From the NCBI RefSeq assembly GCF_002934545.1, contig NZ_PTJA01000003.1, forward strand, positions 457,295 through 521,294: DNA of 64,000 nt. The letters run 5' to 3'. The notes beneath the pieces were generated by a model, which worked only from the letters and a program-made list of their open reading frames with translations, was not told where the DNA came from and searched no databases. Shown in pieces: positions 8,822 through 18,622 of this stretch. How positions within the stretch are numbered: position 1 is the stretch's first letter; each line of letters starts with the position of its first letter. The DNA comes from Lacrimispora xylanisolvens. Its GTDB lineage: Bacteria; Bacillota; Clostridia; Lachnospirales; Lachnospiraceae. The translations under genes and the position numbers were made by a program.

Positions 8822-9928
8822 ATGAAAAAAAGCACAAAAAAGCTTGCCGCAATTCTGATGTGCGCAGCTCTTGCCGGAATGTCTATGGCAGGCTGCAGCA
8901 ATGGGGAACCAGAAACAAAGGCGCCTGAAACAACAAAAGCAGCGGAAACTACAAAAGCGGAAACAAAGGCTGAAACAAAAGCTGAAGAAAAAACAGAAAC
9001 CAAAGCTGCGGTAAAATCAGAATCATCTGTAAACATGGCAGACGCAAATGTAAAAAAGAAAGATCCAAGTAAGCATTATAAATTCGGATATACCTGTATG
9101 GACGGTACCAATCCATTCTTTGTAACAATCGAAAAGACCATGCGGGAAATGATTGAAGCCCAGGGAGACGAACTGGTTTCAGTTGATCCGGCCAATGATG
9201 TAACGCTTCAGATCACCCAGGTTGAGGATTTGGTCTCACAGAAAATTGATGCCATGTTTATGAATCCGGCAGAAGCAGAAGGAATCCTTCCTGCTCTGGA
9301 TCAGTTAAAAGAAGCAAAGATACCAACGGTAGGCTTTGATACAGAAGTAGCTGATATGTCCTATCTGATTTCTTACACCGGATCTGATAACTATAATGCA
9401 GGTTTCGTATGCGGAGAAGATTTAGTAAAGAAATGTCCAAATGGCGGAGATATCATTGTTCTTGATTCCCCAACCATGAATTCCGTAACAGACAGAACAA
9501 ACGGATTTTTGGATGCCATTAAAAACCACAATTTCAATATTGTTGCCCAGCAGGATGCAAAGGGAAATTTAGAGGTCTCCATGGGAATTGCAGAAGATTT
9601 ACTTCAGGCTCATGGGAATGTAGTTGCCATCTTCGGCGGAAATGATCCCACCGCACTGGGCGCACTGGCAGCTGCTAACGCTGCAGGAATCAAGGACTGC
9701 AAAATCTATGGTGTGGACGGTTCTCCTGATATTAAGGCAGAAATGGCTTCCGGCACTTCCCTCATTGAAGGAAGCGGCGCTCAGTCACCAGTTAAAATTG
9801 CTCAGTCTGCAGTTAACATTATGTACTCCTACTTAAACGGGGAAGAAGTCGCTGACCGGTATCCCGTGGAAACATTCCTCATTACATCAGAGAATGTAAA
9901 GGATTATGGCACAGACGGCTGGCAGTAA
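8822..9928 (+). CDS. Sugar ABC importer, substrate-binding lipoprotein (RbsB family)
   Basis: A 368-residue lipoprotein that captures a sugar outside the cell and delivers it to the ABC importer encoded next. The signal peptide ends in a lipobox at MAGC (Cys about residue 25), followed by a 40-residue linker rich in Glu, Thr, Lys and Ala repeats that holds the domain off the membrane. The remainder is a periplasmic-binding-protein-like domain of the ribose/galactose type with the GGNDPTALGALAAANAAG block. Ligand is unknown; the upstream isomerase suggests a pentose or hexose aldose. The ribosome site is AAGGAGG. Confidence 0.88.
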   Translation: MKKSTKKLAAILMCAALAGMSMAGCSNGEPETKAPETTKAAETTKAETKAETKAEEKTETKAAVKSESSVNMADANVKKKDPSKHYKFGYTCMDGTNPFFVTIEKTMREMIEAQGDELVSVDPANDVTLQITQVEDLVSQKIDAMFMNPAEAEGILPALDQLKEAKIPTVGFDTEVADMSYLISYTGSDNYNAGFVCGEDLVKKCPNGGDIIVLDSPTMNSVTDRTNGFLDAIKNHNFNIVAQQDAKGNLEVSMGIAEDLLQAHGNVVAIFGGNDPTALGALAAANAAGIKDCKIYGVDGSPDIKAEMASGTSLIEGSGAQSPVKIAQSAVNIMYSYLNGEEVADRYPVETFLITSENVKDYGTDGWQ

Positions 9929-9948
9929 ATACAGATAAGAGGAACTAT

Positions 9949-9997
9949 GCCTCCTGGAACAAGCGTGTTACATGCACCGGGAGGCGGTACCTTTTTT
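9949..9997 (+). terminator. Intra-operon terminator between binding protein and ATPase genes
   Basis: A 9-bp stem (9949-9957 with 9977-9985, one G-U pair) is followed by a run of six T at 9992-9997. Partial termination here would make more binding protein than membrane transporter, a common design in ABC operons. Confidence 0.6.
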
Positions 9998-10041
9998 CCA
10001 GACTGACGTCATAAATGGATAACGAACAGGCAGGTGAATAT

Positions 10042-11529
10042 ATGAGTGAAAAAATTCTGCTTCAAATGAAAAATATACACAAATCCTTCCCAGGAGTCAA
10101 TGCATTGCAGGGAGTGGATTTTGAACTGTTCCCAGGGGAGGTTCATGCCCTTCTTGGTGAAAACGGGGCTGGAAAATCCACGTTAATCAAGGTATTAGGC
10201 GGAATCTACATTGCAGAAGAGGGAGAAATTTTCATTGAAGGACAGAACGTGGTCATTGACGGAGTAAATGCTTCTCATGCCAATGGAATTTCCATCATCC
10301 ATCAGGAACTGGTACTGGTCCCTCATATGACCGTGGCAGAAAATATCTTCCTTGGACGGGAACCTGGAAAAGGCGGTTTTATAGATCATGAAACAATGGA
10401 ACGGGAAGCAGGAACGCTCTTAGATGATTATCATATGAGCATCTCTCCGGGAGCCTTTGTCAAGGATTTAACCATTGCCCAGCAGCAGATGGTGGAAATC
10501 GTAAAAGCCATTTCCTACCGTTCCAAGATACTTGTCATGGATGAACCAACCTCCTCCATATCGGATAAAGAGGTGGAATTCCTGTTTCAGACCATGCGTA
10601 TACTGACCCAGAAAGGGGTAGGAATTATATATATTTCCCATAAAATGGATGAGTTAGAGCAGATCTGCGACCGGGTGACTGTTTTAAGGGACGGCACCTA
10701 TGTAGGAACAAAAGTTGTGAAGGACACTTCAAGAGACCAGTTAATCTCCATGATGGTTGGGCGGGAACTGACAAAATATTATACCCGGGATTATAAAGAA
10801 CCGGGTGATGTTGTATTAAAATGTGAAAACATAACAGACGGCAAGATGGTAAAGGGCGCCAGCTTTGAACTGCGTCAGGGAGAGATCATCGGCTTTGCCG
10901 GATTAGTGGGAGCAGGCAGAAGTGAAACCATGAAATGTATTTTTGGGCTGACCCCATGTCTGTCCGGAGAAATCTATGTAAACGGAAAACCGGCAAAGAT
11001 CAGATCACCGTTAGATGCCATGAACTACAAAATAGCACTGGTGCCGGAGGACCGGAAGCAGGAAGGCCTTTATCCGGTACAGAGCGTACGCTTTAACTCT
11101 ACAATAGAAGTGCTTCAATCTTTTATCAAAGGCATATTTGTCAATCAGAAAAAAGAAGAAGAAATAACCGGAAAATATATTGAAATGATGGATACGAAGA
11201 CTCCATCCCAGGAACAGCTGATTGGAAACTTATCCGGCGGAAACCAGCAGAAGGTCATGATCGGAAGATGGCTTGCCACCTCACCTGACATCCTGATTCT
11301 TGATGAGCCAACCAGAGGCGTGGATGTAGGGGCGAAATCTGAAATATATGCAACCATGAATGAGCTGGTCAAAGAGGGAATGTCAATTATCATGATTTCT
11401 TCCGAACTGCCGGAAATTCTTAACATGAGCGACCGGGTATATGTCATGTGTGACGGTAGAACCACCGGCTGTTTCCACCATAGCGAAAACATAACCCAGG
11501 AACAGATTATGAAGCTGGCAGCCAAGTAG
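10042..11529 (+). CDS. Sugar ABC importer, fused dual ATPase (RbsA/MglA family)
   Basis: A 495-residue ATPase with two nucleotide-binding domains in one chain, which powers sugar import through the permease encoded next. The first domain has Walker A GENGAGKST and Walker B LVMDEPTSS; the second has a degenerate loop GLVGAGRSE, signature LSGGNQQK and Walker B LILDEPTRGVD, exactly the family pattern. I chose ATG 10042 because AGGTGA precedes it; an ATG at 10015 lacks a ribosome site. It shares the operon with the lipoprotein at 8822 and the permease at 11548. Confidence 0.92.
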   Translation: MSEKILLQMKNIHKSFPGVNALQGVDFELFPGEVHALLGENGAGKSTLIKVLGGIYIAEEGEIFIEGQNVVIDGVNASHANGISIIHQELVLVPHMTVAENIFLGREPGKGGFIDHETMEREAGTLLDDYHMSISPGAFVKDLTIAQQQMVEIVKAISYRSKILVMDEPTSSISDKEVEFLFQTMRILTQKGVGIIYISHKMDELEQICDRVTVLRDGTYVGTKVVKDTSRDQLISMMVGRELTKYYTRDYKEPGDVVLKCENITDGKMVKGASFELRQGEIIGFAGLVGAGRSETMKCIFGLTPCLSGEIYVNGKPAKIRSPLDAMNYKIALVPEDRKQEGLYPVQSVRFNSTIEVLQSFIKGIFVNQKKEEEITGKYIEMMDTKTPSQEQLIGNLSGGNQQKVMIGRWLATSPDILILDEPTRGVDVGAKSEIYATMNELVKEGMSIIMISSELPEILNMSDRVYVMCDGRTTGCFHHSENITQEQIMKLAAK

Positions 11530-11547
11530 GAAAGAGGGAGAAATCAG

Positions 11548-12516
11548 ATGACAACAAGAATTCAAAAAAATGTAAAACAGTATTTAAAAGATAACATCGG
11601 AATTATCGGTGCACTGCTGATTCTGTGTATTTTCCTGTCCATATTTCCAAAGACCAGCGGTGTGTTTCTGACACATAAAAATATATTTAATGTACTGAGG
11701 CAGATTTCTTCCAACTTATTTCTTGCATGCGGAATGACCATGGTAATTATTTTAGGAGGAATCGACCTTTCCGTAGGTTCCATTATAGCCCTGTCCGGCT
11801 GTGTGGCAGCAGGCTGTGTGGCACGTTACAATCTTCCCATATTTGCGGCCATATTAATCGGTATTCTCATCGGTACGGCAGTTGGTATGGCAAACGGCGT
11901 AGTAATTTCCAAAACAACCATTCCGCCGTTTATTGTCACACTTGCCACCATGAATGTGGCGAAAGGTCTGGCTTACGTTTATACCGGCGGTTCTCCCGTA
12001 AGAGTCGTTACGAAGAAATGGCAGTTTCTTGGTGCCGGCTACATCGGAGGAGTTCCCACCCCTGTTATAATCCTGGTATTTGTATTAATCATTACTGCAG
12101 TTATTATGAATAAGACAAAGCTGGGACGCCACATCTATGCAGTGGGAGGGAATTCCCAGGCAGCCAGATTCTCCGGAATCAGTACGGCAAGAGTAAAATT
12201 ACTGGTACATACCTATTCCGGACTTATGGCAGGTCTTGCAGGTGTTGTTCTTGCTTCCCGCATGTATTCCGGCCAGCCCACTGCAGGAGACGGAGCAGAA
12301 ATGGACGCCATTGCGGCAGTTGTGGTTGGAGGAACTTCCATGGCAGGCGGTTCCGGTAAAATCGGAGGCACCATTATCGGAGGACTGATCATTGGTGTAT
12401 TAAACAACGGACTGAATCTTCTGAATGTCAACTCATTCTGGCAGTATGTAGTAAAAGGGATTGTCATTCTATTGGCAGTATTTGTAGACTACCTGCGGAA
12501 CAAGAAAAAGGGCTAG
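11548..12516 (+). CDS. Sugar ABC importer, permease (RbsC family)
   Basis: A 322-residue membrane protein with eight to ten hydrophobic segments, forming the sugar channel with the ATPase at 10042. The family block GGIDLSVGSIIALSG (about residues 68-82) and GGTSMAGGSGKIGGT are characteristic of the ribose-type BPD_transp_2 permeases. It probably works as a homodimer, since no second permease is encoded in this operon. A terminator follows. Confidence 0.92.
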   Translation: MTTRIQKNVKQYLKDNIGIIGALLILCIFLSIFPKTSGVFLTHKNIFNVLRQISSNLFLACGMTMVIILGGIDLSVGSIIALSGCVAAGCVARYNLPIFAAILIGILIGTAVGMANGVVISKTTIPPFIVTLATMNVAKGLAYVYTGGSPVRVVTKKWQFLGAGYIGGVPTPVIILVFVLIITAVIMNKTKLGRHIYAVGGNSQAARFSGISTARVKLLVHTYSGLMAGLAGVVLASRMYSGQPTAGDGAEMDAIAAVVVGGTSMAGGSGKIGGTIIGGLIIGVLNNGLNLLNVNSFWQYVVKGIVILLAVFVDYLRNKKKG

Positions 12517-12535
12517 AATTCTGCTAAGAGCAGGG

Positions 12536-12564
12536 AGCGTTTCCTTAACAGTGAAACGCTTTTT
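12536..12564 (+). terminator. Terminator after the sugar permease gene
   Basis: The stem AGCGTTTC (12536-12543) pairs with GAAACGCT (12552-12559) and is followed by TTTT. A possible -10 TATAAT for the next gene lies just after it at 12569-12574. Confidence 0.65.
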
Positions 12565-12602
12565 GTGGTATAATAAATAAAAAAACACGGGGGTGTTTAT
12601 AC

Positions 12603-13550
12603 ATGAAGAGAAAGGCTGGGGTATTTCTCTTAATTGCACTGACTGTAGCCTTGTTTGCCGGCTGCAGCAGGAGGAAGGACGAAGCACCTCCTCATGAAGC
12701 TCTCATATTTGGTGCCACCTATATGACGCGGAATAATCCATACTTTAATGTTTTGGGACAGGGGATTGAAGAAGTGGTGGAAGCCAATGGAGATATTCTT
12801 TTAACCAGAGATCCCTTGCAGGATCAGAAGAAGCAGAATGAACAGATTGAGGAACTCATCGACGAAGGAATCCGCATGCTTTTCTTAAATCCGGTGGACT
12901 GGGAAGAGGTCCGTCCGGCTTTACTCGCCTGTAAAAAAGCAGGCGTGGCAGTGATTAACGTGGATACTGTGGTGAAGGACCGGGATCTGGTTATATCCGT
13001 GATTGAAACGGACAACTATCAGGCAGGTCAGCTTTGCGCCCTGGATATGATGAAGCGCAGGAAATCTGCGGATATTGTAATACTGGATAATCCCATTCAG
13101 ATGTCTATTACCTACCGGGCACAGGGGTTTACCGATGCCATTGCAGGCAATCCCAACTACCGGGTGGTATACCGGCATGCGGCAGCAGGGGAAATTGAGG
13201 TTTCGTCCAAAGTAATGGAAGAGTTTTTAAGCCAGAATAAAGGGTTTGATGTGGTTCTTGGGGGCAACGACCCTACGGCTCTTGGGGCTCTGGCAGCACT
13301 TCAGCAGGCCAGAAAGGAAGATGGAGTCCTGATCTATGGAATAGACGGATCTCCTGACTTTAAGGCGATTCTGGACATGGGGTATGTGACCGGAACCAGT
13401 GCCCAAAGTCCCAAAGCCATAGGAAGGGTTGCTGCGGAAACCGCCTACCGGTACTTAAACGGAGAACCGGTGGACCCATATATCAGCCTGTCCAGTACTT
13501 TTATCACAAAGGACAATCTGGCTGAATACGAAATTGACGGCTGGCAGTAG
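12603..13550 (+). CDS. Sugar-binding lipoprotein linked to a two-component system (RbsB family)
   Basis: A 315-residue lipoprotein with signal peptide and lipobox FAGC (Cys about residue 21). The domain is clearly related to the importer-binding protein at 8822, sharing the MTRNNPYFNV-like start and GGNDPTALGALAALQ. No transporter follows it; instead a histidine kinase gene begins seven bases after its stop. I therefore infer that it presents sugar to the kinase rather than to an importer, as in other three-component sugar sensors. The ligand should be close to that of the 8822 protein. Confidence 0.82.
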   Translation: MKRKAGVFLLIALTVALFAGCSRRKDEAPPHEALIFGATYMTRNNPYFNVLGQGIEEVVEANGDILLTRDPLQDQKKQNEQIEELIDEGIRMLFLNPVDWEEVRPALLACKKAGVAVINVDTVVKDRDLVISVIETDNYQAGQLCALDMMKRRKSADIVILDNPIQMSITYRAQGFTDAIAGNPNYRVVYRHAAAGEIEVSSKVMEEFLSQNKGFDVVLGGNDPTALGALAALQQARKEDGVLIYGIDGSPDFKAILDMGYVTGTSAQSPKAIGRVAAETAYRYLNGEPVDPYISLSSTFITKDNLAEYEIDGWQ

Positions 13551-13557
13551 GTGAGAG

Positions 13558-14871
13558 ATGGAAGACAATAAATATAACGGCAGGATCAGGATTTTGCAGA
13601 ACGCAATCCTGGTTATTAATATTATATCCGTAATGGGGATCAGCACTTTTATATACGCCACAATTGAAAAAATCCGAAGAGCCTACGATGCCAGAGAATT
13701 TTTAAATGAAATTCAGGCCATCGTCTGGTATCCCTATGCAAAGATCTGGCTGTGCGCCCTGCTGTTGGGATTTCTCACCTTAAGCATGGTGATCAGAGAC
13801 CGGTTGTTTCCCAATAACAGCAAGGTTATTTTAACCAGTCTGGTTGCAGATTTTATTGCCTGCTTTGCCATTATCATTGAACTGAATTTCAACTATAACG
13901 GAATCCTGTTGCTGGTTTTTTCCAATGTTATTCTGTATGTAAAAAATGGAAAATCCAGATATATACTGGCAGCCGTTGCCATCGGAAGTTTTATTCTAGC
14001 CGATTATGAACTGCTGTCAATCTCTTACAGACTGTATTCCATACAGGATTATATTGCATTTTACAGTGCCTCAAAACAGCAGTATTTTCTCAGTGTTTAT
14101 AACATTTTCATATCCTTGAATGTAATCCTTTTTGTTGCTTACTGCGTCAATATTATCAATGAGCAGCAGGGAAATATTGATGAAATACACGGATTAAACG
14201 AAAAACTCCACGATGTAAACGAACAGCTGCAAAAGTATTCTCTTATGGCGGAAAAAATGGCGGAAACCAGAGAACGCAACCGTCTGGCGAGGGAAATTCA
14301 TGATACACTGGGGCATACACTTACTGGGATTTCCGCTGGAATTGATGCCTGTATTGCGATTATCAGCATCTCACCGGAACAGACAAAAAAGCAGCTGGAG
14401 CTGATAAGTAAAGTCACCAGAGACGGGATTAAGGACATCCGCCGTTCTGTCAGCGAACTAAGACCCGATGCTCTGGACCGATTCAGTCTGGAGTTTGCCA
14501 TTAATAAGATGGTAACAGACATCAATGCAGTATCCGAAACAAGAGTCTATTTTGACTGCCGGGTAAGTAATTTAAAATTCGGTGAGGACGAAGAAAATGC
14601 CATTTACCGTGTGGTTCAGGAAGGGATTACCAATGCCATACGCCACGGGCAGGCAAAAGAGATCTGGGTAACCATGAAAATGGAAAAAGAAGATATTCTG
14701 ATACAGATTAAAGATAATGGAATTGGGTGTAAAGAAATGAAAAGCGGTTTCGGCACCAAGCATATGAAAGAGCGGATTCGTATGCTGAACGGAGCTGTTA
14801 CATTTGATGGAAGTGATGGTTTTATCGTAAATGCAAGAATACCGATCCGGAGGGGAGAGACCTATGATTAA
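13558..14871 (+). CDS. Membrane histidine kinase, NarL/LiaS type
   Basis: A 437-residue sensor kinase. About six hydrophobic segments occupy residues 15-200, then a coiled coil (about 205-240), a HisKA_3 dimerisation domain with the phosphorylated His at about residue 248 in LAREIHDTLGH, and an ATPase domain with DNGIG near the end. It phosphorylates the regulator encoded next, with which it overlaps by eight bases. The preceding binding lipoprotein is the likely signal receptor. The membrane domain belongs to no family I can name. Confidence 0.88.
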   Translation: MEDNKYNGRIRILQNAILVINIISVMGISTFIYATIEKIRRAYDAREFLNEIQAIVWYPYAKIWLCALLLGFLTLSMVIRDRLFPNNSKVILTSLVADFIACFAIIIELNFNYNGILLLVFSNVILYVKNGKSRYILAAVAIGSFILADYELLSISYRLYSIQDYIAFYSASKQQYFLSVYNIFISLNVILFVAYCVNIINEQQGNIDEIHGLNEKLHDVNEQLQKYSLMAEKMAETRERNRLAREIHDTLGHTLTGISAGIDACIAIISISPEQTKKQLELISKVTRDGIKDIRRSVSELRPDALDRFSLEFAINKMVTDINAVSETRVYFDCRVSNLKFGEDEENAIYRVVQEGITNAIRHGQAKEIWVTMKMEKEDILIQIKDNGIGCKEMKSGFGTKHMKERIRMLNGAVTFDGSDGFIVNARIPIRRGETYD

Positions 14872-15559
14872 AGTATTGATTGCCGATGATCAGGAACTGA
14901 TACGCCAGAGTCTGCAGATTGTCTTAAACAGCAGGAAAGATATGACCGTTACCGATGTGGCGGCAGACGGCCAGGAAGTGATGCGGTGCATCCGCAAAAA
15001 TAAGCCGGACGTGATCTTAATGGATGTGCGTATGCCTAAAATGGATGGGGTCCAGTGCACGAAACTTATTAAAGAAAGCTGCCCTCAGATTAAAATCATC
15101 ATACTGACCACCTTTGACGATGATGAATATGTATACAATGCCCTGAAATACGGTGCCAGCGGGTACTTATTAAAAGGAGTCTCCATGGAAGAACTGGCCA
15201 ATGCGATTACGACTGTCTACAATGGCTGGGCAATGATTAATCCGGATATAACAGCAAAGGTTTTAAGGCTGTTCTCCCAGATGGCAAAAGCCGATTACTC
15301 CATTACAGTCAAAGAAAAGAATATGGATGAACTGACGAGAGCAGAATGGAAGATTATTGCCCAGGTTGAAAAAGGAGCAAGCAACCGGGAGATCGCCCGT
15401 ACTTTAAACTTATCAGAGGGGACCGTACGAAATTATTTAAGCACCATTTTAAATAAACTGAATTTAAGAGACCGGACTCAGCTTGCAATCTGGGCAGTAC
15501 AGACCAACGTGAGAAATAAGGTGGAAGGGCGGCCCTTGGAAACAGAGGGGGCTTTATGA
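14864..15559 (+). CDS. NarL/FixJ-type response regulator
   Basis: A 231-residue regulator with a receiver domain (1-120; phosphorylated Asp54 in ILMDVRMP) and a C-terminal LuxR-type helix-turn-helix, seen in GASNREIARTLNLSEGTVRNYLSTI. ATG 14864 is preceded by GGAGGGGA and lies inside the kinase gene end. It probably controls the sugar operons upstream; palindromes containing TGTGCA before 5927 and 8822 are candidate sites. That link is inference. Confidence 0.9.
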   Translation: MIKVLIADDQELIRQSLQIVLNSRKDMTVTDVAADGQEVMRCIRKNKPDVILMDVRMPKMDGVQCTKLIKESCPQIKIIILTTFDDDEYVYNALKYGASGYLLKGVSMEELANAITTVYNGWAMINPDITAKVLRLFSQMAKADYSITVKEKNMDELTRAEWKIIAQVEKGASNREIARTLNLSEGTVRNYLSTILNKLNLRDRTQLAIWAVQTNVRNKVEGRPLETEGAL

Positions 15560-16872
15560 AAAAAAGGCGCTTTCTTTTAAGTGGGATGATTGGTTTGCTT
15601 CTGCTTTTGGCCTGCTTCTTTCTCTACAATAAAAACAGCCATCCCGTTATTCTGGAATTTGGTATGTTTACCGGAAGCAACTGGGATGTGGCCAGTGCCA
15701 ACAGTTTTAAAATATTCGACCGGGCTATCGCAGATTTTGAAAAAAATCATCCCAATGTTAAGATTCACTATTACAGTGGAATTGCAAAAGAGGATTACTC
15801 CGAGTGGTGTGCAGGAAAGCTTTTAGAGGGAAAAACTCCGGATGTATTCATGGTGCTGGATTCTGATTTTGATAAGTTTACTTCTCTTGGAGTGATGAAG
15901 AATCTGGATGATTTAATGTCCTCTGATGACAGCTTTCACAAAGAGGATTTTTTCGCAACTGCTTTGGATACCGGACGGAACGGGGGGCATCAGTATGCCC
16001 TCCCCTACGAAGTGGTTCCCACTCTGATGTTTGTAAATAAGTCTCTTCTTGCAAAAGAAGGAATTGATATGCCAAAGGAAGACTGGACCTGGGAAGATAT
16101 GGCTGAGATTTGTCAGAGGGTTACAAAAGATACGGATCAGGATGGGCTTTTAGATCAGTTCGGAACTTATAATTACAGCTGGCGGGATGCCTTATATACG
16201 TGCGGGGGCAAGCTATACGAGAACAATCAGGCTCAGATATCCTTTACTGACAGCCGGGTCTTAAATGCGGTTAAATACATCAAACGGCTGAATGATATTA
16301 ATCAGGGGCAGAGCGTAACACAGGAAGATTTCAATGCTGGAAGAGTGGCTTTTATGCCTCTTACCTTTGCAGAGTACCGAACCTACAAAACCTATCCGTA
16401 CCGGATTAAGAAATATACCAAATTTCAGTGGGACTGTATCACGTTTCCGGCAGATAAAGAAGGCGGAAATATATCCAAGGTCGATGCCCTGCTAATCGGC
16501 ATCGGCAGCAAAACCAGACAGGAAGCCCTTGCCTGGGAATTTTTAAAACAACTGACCTATACCGGTGAAATGCAGATGGATGTTTACCGCTATTCCCAGG
16601 GAGTGCCTGCACTGAGAGCTGTGGCTTCTTCCCAGGAAGGGGTGAATTGCCTTCAGGAGGACATGGATGAAGGGGAGCAGGTTATAAGCAGCACACTCTT
16701 GTGCCATGTCATTGAAAACGGAATCATCGAACCCAAGCTTCTCCAGTATCAGCAGGTCATGAATCTGGCGGATGGAGAGGTCTCCAAAATACTGCAGGAA
16801 AATAAAAATGTGGACAGCAGTATGAAGATTTTTCAGCGGACTGTGAGTAAATATTTACAGCAGCAGAAATAA
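15556..16872 (+). CDS. Extracellular solute-binding protein, family 1
   Basis: A 438-residue sugar-binding protein of the family 1 (maltose-binding-like) fold. The N-terminus is a hydrophobic signal with LLAC (Cys about residue 20), a plausible lipobox. Later segments such as VVPTLMFVNKSLL and DWTWEDM are typical of the family. It overlaps the regulator gene by ATGA, so it belongs to the sensing operon. No family 1 permeases are nearby; it may be a second sensor input or serve permeases elsewhere. Confidence 0.82.
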   Translation: MKKRRFLLSGMIGLLLLLACFFLYNKNSHPVILEFGMFTGSNWDVASANSFKIFDRAIADFEKNHPNVKIHYYSGIAKEDYSEWCAGKLLEGKTPDVFMVLDSDFDKFTSLGVMKNLDDLMSSDDSFHKEDFFATALDTGRNGGHQYALPYEVVPTLMFVNKSLLAKEGIDMPKEDWTWEDMAEICQRVTKDTDQDGLLDQFGTYNYSWRDALYTCGGKLYENNQAQISFTDSRVLNAVKYIKRLNDINQGQSVTQEDFNAGRVAFMPLTFAEYRTYKTYPYRIKKYTKFQWDCITFPADKEGGNISKVDALLIGIGSKTRQEALAWEFLKQLTYTGEMQMDVYRYSQGVPALRAVASSQEGVNCLQEDMDEGEQVISSTLLCHVIENGIIEPKLLQYQQVMNLADGEVSKILQENKNVDSSMKIFQRTVSKYLQQQK

Positions 16873-16888
16873 CTAAGATCAGAGTGGA

Positions 16889-16927
16889 AAAGTGGAGTGT
16901 GTATAAAATACATATTCCGCTTTTTTT
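16889..16927 (+). terminator. Terminator after the sugar-sensing operon
   Basis: A stem of about 16 bp with several G-U pairs (16889-16904 with about 16908-16923) is followed by a T-run. It closes the rightward cluster that began at 12603. Confidence 0.6.
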
Positions 16928-17050
16928 GTTGTGTAAGAATATAATATAATTTCAAGTTGAAATTATATGTGCAATATGTTAGAGTAAAATTAATTAAATG
17001 AATTAATAAATGCACATTAAATATTTTCAGCCGTAAAAAGGAGGATTGTT

Positions 17051-18454
17051 TTGAATCTATTATATTTAAACACTCATGATATAGGCAGATACTTAAATAT
17101 CTACGGTTACAATGTAGAAACTCCCAATCTGAATCAGCTGGCAAGGGATGGGATGCTGCTTCGCAACATGCATTGTGCCAGTCCCACCTGCTCGCCAAGC
17201 AGGGGAGCACTGTTAACAGGACAATATCCACATAATAATGGATTAACCGGCCTGGCGCACAGAGGATTTGATATTACAGATAAAAAGAAACATTTAGCAG
17301 CATTTTTAAGCCGGCAGGGGTATGAGACCGTTCTGGCAGGTGTGCAGCATGAGATCAGATCAAGGTCAGAGTCATTGCTTGGCTATGAGAAGGTATTAAA
17401 TTCCGAAGCTTATTACCAGAAAGGAATCCGCCAGGAAGAGTTCCTCACTATGCAGGATGAGATGGCAACAAAGGCAGCAGTTAATTACTTAAAATCCAGA
17501 AAAACTACAGACCGGCCGTTTTACCTGGCTGTAGGCTATGGCTGTACCCATAGGGAATATCCGGATTTGCCGTCAGACTATGACTTTAGCTATATTATGC
17601 CGCCAAAGGGAATGCCGGATCAATCCGGGACAAGACAGGATATGGCCCGATTAAAAATAGCAATAGAACGTATGGACCGGTATTGCGGAGAGATTCTTGA
17701 GACATTAAAGGCCCTTGGGGAATATGAGAAGACGGTGATTGTGTTTACCACAGACCATGGTCTGCCAATTCCAAAGGCAAAGTGTACGCTTTATGATGAC
17801 GGCACCGGCGTGGCAATGATCGTCAAAGCACCTGGAGTAACCAGCGCAACTCAAAGTTCAGATGCTTTGCTGTCCCAGATTGATCTGTATCCCACACTTT
17901 GTGAACTGTTATCTCTGCCAAAGCCGGAGTGGCTTCAGGGCGTGTCCTTTTTGCCGGTTCTAAACCAGACAGCATCAGAAGTCCGAAGCGAGATATATGG
18001 AGAAATTAATTATCATATTGCCTGCGAACCTGTCCGGGCTGTCCGAACCAACCGTTACAAATACATACGTCATTATCTGACTGAATATCCTTATCAGATT
18101 CCCTGCCATATTGATGACAGCCAGCCCAAAGAAATTTTTCATCAGGCCGGTATTTTTGAACAAAAGCTGCCTATGGAGGAATTATATGATTTAATCGGTG
18201 ATCCCCAGGAACGGAATAATCTTGCCGGATGTCCGGAATATGAAAAACAGAAAGTTGAAATGCGAAGTCTCCTGCAATGCTGGCAGCATAAAACAGGAGA
18301 TCCCTTAGGGAATACTCAGACTGTATCCCTTCCAAAAGGAGCGATTGCCAGTACACCAGATTCCTACAGCACAAAAACACAGGTAATTCTTCCGGAATGC
18401 AGACAGTATTTAGAAGATTTAAAAGAGGTACTTCAAAATAATATAAAGGGCTAA
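17051..18454 (+). CDS. Cys-type sulfatase
   Basis: A 467-residue sulfatase of the alkaline-phosphatase superfamily that removes sulfate esters from carbohydrate. The signature CSPSRGALLTG has Cys47 at the position converted to formylglycine; a later TTDHG supplies metal ligands. Because the residue is Cys, activation in an anaerobe needs a radical-SAM maturase. There is no signal peptide, so it should act in the cytoplasm on imported sugars. The start is TTG, supported by AAGGAGG seven bases before it. TGTGCA-like half-sites lie upstream at 16968-16980 and 17011-17016. Exact substrate unknown. Confidence 0.9.
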   Translation: MNLLYLNTHDIGRYLNIYGYNVETPNLNQLARDGMLLRNMHCASPTCSPSRGALLTGQYPHNNGLTGLAHRGFDITDKKKHLAAFLSRQGYETVLAGVQHEIRSRSESLLGYEKVLNSEAYYQKGIRQEEFLTMQDEMATKAAVNYLKSRKTTDRPFYLAVGYGCTHREYPDLPSDYDFSYIMPPKGMPDQSGTRQDMARLKIAIERMDRYCGEILETLKALGEYEKTVIVFTTDHGLPIPKAKCTLYDDGTGVAMIVKAPGVTSATQSSDALLSQIDLYPTLCELLSLPKPEWLQGVSFLPVLNQTASEVRSEIYGEINYHIACEPVRAVRTNRYKYIRHYLTEYPYQIPCHIDDSQPKEIFHQAGIFEQKLPMEELYDLIGDPQERNNLAGCPEYEKQKVEMRSLLQCWQHKTGDPLGNTQTVSLPKGAIASTPDSYSTKTQVILPECRQYLEDLKEVLQNNIKG

Positions 18455-18483
18455 GCCTGTCATTGTTCGAAAAGAGCAAAATA

Positions 18484-18520
18484 AAAAGTTGTAATTTCGA
18501 TAAGGGATTATAACTTTTTT
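18484..18520 (+). terminator. Terminator after sulfatase gene
   Basis: Stem 18484-18495 with 18507-18518 (one G-U pair), ending in a T-run. It separates the first sulfatase from the importer genes, which may have their own promoter in 18520-18600. Confidence 0.65.
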
Positions 18521-18622
18521 ATTTCTGACCTGAATTTCTAAAACATTGTTCGGTTATTTGTGAGAAGTGGAATAAAAAATCCATTACAATGTGGTTATAT
18601 CAAACGGAGAGAGGTCAGCACA

